From Pseudomonadota bacterium (GTDB taxonomy: Bacteria; Pseudomonadota; Alphaproteobacteria; Sphingomonadales; Sphingomonadaceae): a stretch of 7,132 nt of DNA. Shown here one piece after another: positions 5,719-7,132 of the stretch. Position numbers and translations under genes: made by a program. Position 1 is the first letter of the stretch; the number at the start of each line of letters is the position of its first letter. Where the stretch lies: contig JAEXLC010000149.1 of assembly GCA_023445495.1 (NCBI GenBank), positions 1-7,132 of the forward strand. The letters are read 5' to 3'. Below the pieces are notes generated by a model. That model saw only the letters and a list, made by a program, of their open reading frames with translations. It made no database searches and had not been told where the DNA came from.

Positions 5719-6333
5719 ATGCGCGTTCTCATTGCCGTTGCCCTGCTTGCCGCTACCCCGATCGCCGCCCTCGCCGCCCAGCAGGCGGTGCAGCTTCCCG
5801 GCCAGCCCGATACCGCCCGCATCGCCGCAGGCACCTATGCCGTTGACGGCGGCCACACCCAGGTCAGCTACACCGTCGACCATTTCGGCTTCAGCAAGTT
5901 CACCGGCCAGGCCGGCGGCGCCACCGGCACGCTCGCCATCGATCCGAAGAAGCCCGCCGACGCCAGGCTCGACGTGACCATCCCGGCCTCGGGCATCGTC
6001 ACCACGGTCAAGGCGCTCGACGAACATCTCGGCACCGGCGACTTCTTCGACACCGCGAAATATCCCGACATCCGCTTCGTCTCGACCAGCGTGGCGGTTC
6101 AGGGTGCCAGCGCGAAGATCACCGGCAACCTGACCCTGCACGGCGTCACCCGCCCGGTGGTGCTCGACACCAAGTTCGTCGGCGCCGGCGATAATCCGAT
6201 GACCAAGAAGCTCAACTTCGGCTTCTCGGCGACCGCGAAGATCAAGCGCAGCGACTTCGGCATGGACAAGTACGTCCCCTTCGTCTCGGACGAGGTCGCG
6301 CTTGAGATCAACGCGGCCTTCACCGCGCGATAA
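5719..6333 (+). CDS. YceI family periplasmic lipid-binding protein
   Basis: YceI proteins are secreted lipocalin-like beta-barrels. Structures of homologues hold a polyprenyl or other isoprenoid chain, and the E. coli member is induced by base and osmotic stress. The true role here is unknown. The 204-residue protein starts with a signal peptide (MRVLIAVALLAATPIAALAA, likely cut after about residue 18-20 at an AxA site), so it should be periplasmic. The mature part has the family landmarks: YAVDGGHTQVSYTVDHFGFSKFTG (40-63, split here by the family's usual strand order), DFFDTAKYPDIRF (108-120), GNLTLHGVTRPVVL (136-149) and the closing FGFSATAKIKRSDFGM (167-182) with YVPFVSDEVAL. Nothing is missing. 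It has its own strong ribosome site and follows a terminator, so it is probably transcribed separately from ilv. It may share a transcript with the TMEM175 gene 76 bp downstream. Confidence 0.93.
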   Translation: MRVLIAVALLAATPIAALAAQQAVQLPGQPDTARIAAGTYAVDGGHTQVSYTVDHFGFSKFTGQAGGATGTLAIDPKKPADARLDVTIPASGIVTTVKALDEHLGTGDFFDTAKYPDIRFVSTSVAVQGASAKITGNLTLHGVTRPVVLDTKFVGAGDNPMTKKLNFGFSATAKIKRSDFGMDKYVPFVSDEVALEINAAFTAR

Positions 6334-6344
6334 GCCTGCTCTTT

Positions 6345-6400
6345 CCCCTCGCGCGCATTCCCGGCAATAGGACAGCACATGCCGGATGTGCCGCGAGGGG
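6345..6400 (+). promoter_or_regulatory. Nested stem that can mask the TMEM175 gene ribosome site
   Basis: CCCCTCGCG (6345-6353) and CGCGAGGGG (6392-6400) form a perfect 9-bp stem. Inside, GCACAT (6375-6380) pairs with ATGTGC (6386-6391) around GCCGG, and this inner stem ends directly against the outer right arm. An alternative pairing joins CCGGC (6361-6365) with GCCGG (6381-6385). The outer right arm contains the purine run used as Shine-Dalgarno for the ATG at 6410 (GAGGGG, with GGAA left free). No T-tract follows, so it is not an evident terminator. Pairing is seen; regulation is inferred. Confidence 0.5.
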
Positions 6401-6409
6401 GGAAAACAG

Positions 6410-7015
6410 ATGAGCGACAGTGAGACCGAGGGCCGTGGCGGCGTCAACCGGGTGGAGGCATTCTCCGACGGCGTGATCGCCATCATCATCACGATCATGG
6501 TGCTCGAGATGAAGGCGCCGGAGGAACATGGCCTGGCGCATCTCTGGGCGCTCTGGCCGGTCTTCACGGCCTATGTGCTCAGCTATGCCTATGTCGCGAT
6601 CTACTGGGTGAACCATCACAGGCTGTTCGCCCATGCCAGCCACATCACCAACGCGCTGCTCTGGTCGAACATCGCGCTGCTGTTCACCCTGTCGCTGGTG
6701 CCTTTCGCCACCGCCTATCTGGGCGAGCAGCATTTCAGCCATGACGCGACCCTGGTCTATATGTGCGTGATGATGCTGCCGAGCTTTGCCTATGTGTGGC
6801 TCCAGTCGGTGATCCGCCGCACCGGGCGGCAAGATGCCGCCGCGCAGGACTATCACCAGCATTCGCTGCGCAAGGGCGCGGTCGCCTCGGCGATCTATGC
6901 CAGCGGCATCGCCCTCACCTTCGTCAGCCCCTGGGCCGGCCTCGCCTGCGCCGCGCTGGTCGCCATATTGTGGTTCCTCCCCAAGGGCCCGATCGACGCG
7001 CTGTTCGGGGGGTAG
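6410..7015 (+). CDS. TMEM175-family (DUF1211) potassium channel-like membrane protein
   Basis: Prokaryotic TMEM175 proteins are small tetrameric potassium-permeable channels with six helices per subunit and no classical TVGYG filter. Their cellular role is poorly known. The 201-residue protein shows the family signature RVEAFSDGVIAI (14-25) at the start of helix 1. Hydrophobic segments lie at about 16-34, 44-66, 83-103, 113-133, 156-172 and 174-192, giving six helices. Isoleucines 23, 25, 26 and 27 line helix 1, the pore helix in solved homologues. YVAIYWVNHHRLF (61-73) in helix 2 is also typical. The ATG at 6410 follows a GAGGGGGGAA purine run. The in-frame ATG at 6386 would place that site inside the gene, so it was not used. 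The ribosome site lies in a potential RNA stem. Potassium transport is a family inference, not tested here. Confidence 0.88.
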   Translation: MSDSETEGRGGVNRVEAFSDGVIAIIITIMVLEMKAPEEHGLAHLWALWPVFTAYVLSYAYVAIYWVNHHRLFAHASHITNALLWSNIALLFTLSLVPFATAYLGEQHFSHDATLVYMCVMMLPSFAYVWLQSVIRRTGRQDAAAQDYHQHSLRKGAVASAIYASGIALTFVSPWAGLACAALVAILWFLPKGPIDALFGG

Positions 7016-7035
7016 CAGGACTAGCCCCAGCCTTT

Positions 7036-7071
7036 CCCCGGCGATGGCGGGGGCCCAGACTTGAAGTCTGG
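7036..7071 (+). other. Two adjacent hairpins after the TMEM175 gene
   Basis: CCCCG (7036-7040) can pair with CGGGG (7048-7052). Next to it CCAGACT (7055-7061) and AGTCTGG (7065-7071) form a perfect 7-bp stem around TGA. They lie 20-56 bp after the stop codon and may end or protect the transcript, but no T-tract follows. Either strand could form them. The remaining bases to 7132 contain no gene I can support. Confidence 0.4.
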
Positions 7072-7084
7072 AATGCATACAAGA
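7067..7084. promoter_or_regulatory. Imperfect palindrome centred on ATGCAT, possible operator
   Basis: The 18 bp TCTGGAATGCATACAAGA is symmetrical at 14 of 18 positions around ATGCAT. The half ATGCATACAA resembles operators of GntR/FadR-type repressors, whose sites often take the form TTGT...ACAA. The site overlaps the right arm of the preceding hairpin. Any target gene would lie beyond the right edge, so the role is unresolved. Confidence 0.25.
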
Positions 7085-7132
7085 CGGTTTCGATAGCACA
7101 CCCAAAGCGCGCCGGCTCACAAGATTCCAAGT

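Noticed and set aside
1..7132. Mobile element, CRISPR array, toxin-antitoxin or defence module
   Set aside because: No transposase, direct-repeat array, integrase, or small toxin/antitoxin pair is visible. All strong genes are housekeeping or common envelope families.

Overview
This is a GC-rich chromosomal window (roughly two thirds G+C by eye). The order serB / miaA-ilvB-ilvN-ilvC, the protein sequences and the style of the intergenic repeats all suggest an alphaproteobacterium, most likely a sphingomonad (Sphingomonas or a relative). This assignment rests on protein character and gene order, not on a marker gene.

Layout. A hairpin repeat lies at the left edge. It is followed by serB (phosphoserine phosphatase, minus strand, 70-948) and a divergent miaA (tRNA dimethylallyltransferase, 968-1870), whose start codons are only 19 bp apart. 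Next is a branched-chain amino acid operon. ilvB (1952-3700) and ilvN (3705-4220) encode the acetolactate synthase large and regulatory subunits, and ilvC (4341-5360) encodes ketol-acid reductoisomerase. A composite inverted repeat separates ilvN from ilvC, and a strong intrinsic terminator follows ilvC. About 300 bp without a convincing gene comes next. Then come yceI (secreted lipid-binding YceI family protein, 5719-6333) and a TMEM175-family membrane protein (6410-7015). The last 117 bp hold hairpins and a palindrome but no complete gene.

How the genes work together. IlvB and IlvN form acetolactate synthase and IlvC performs the next step, so the operon supplies the first two committed steps of valine, leucine and isoleucine synthesis. 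SerB completes serine synthesis, so the left part of the window is amino-acid housekeeping plus a tRNA modifier. YceI and TMEM175 look like an unrelated envelope pair.

I found no mobile element, CRISPR array, tRNA or rRNA, and no clearly new multi-gene system. The items most worth a second look are regulatory or subtle: the composite repeat inside the ilv operon, a GEA in place of GDG in the IlvB cofactor motif, the possible masking of the TMEM175 ribosome binding site by an RNA stem, a miaA promoter apparently written into serB codons, and the unexplained stretch before yceI.
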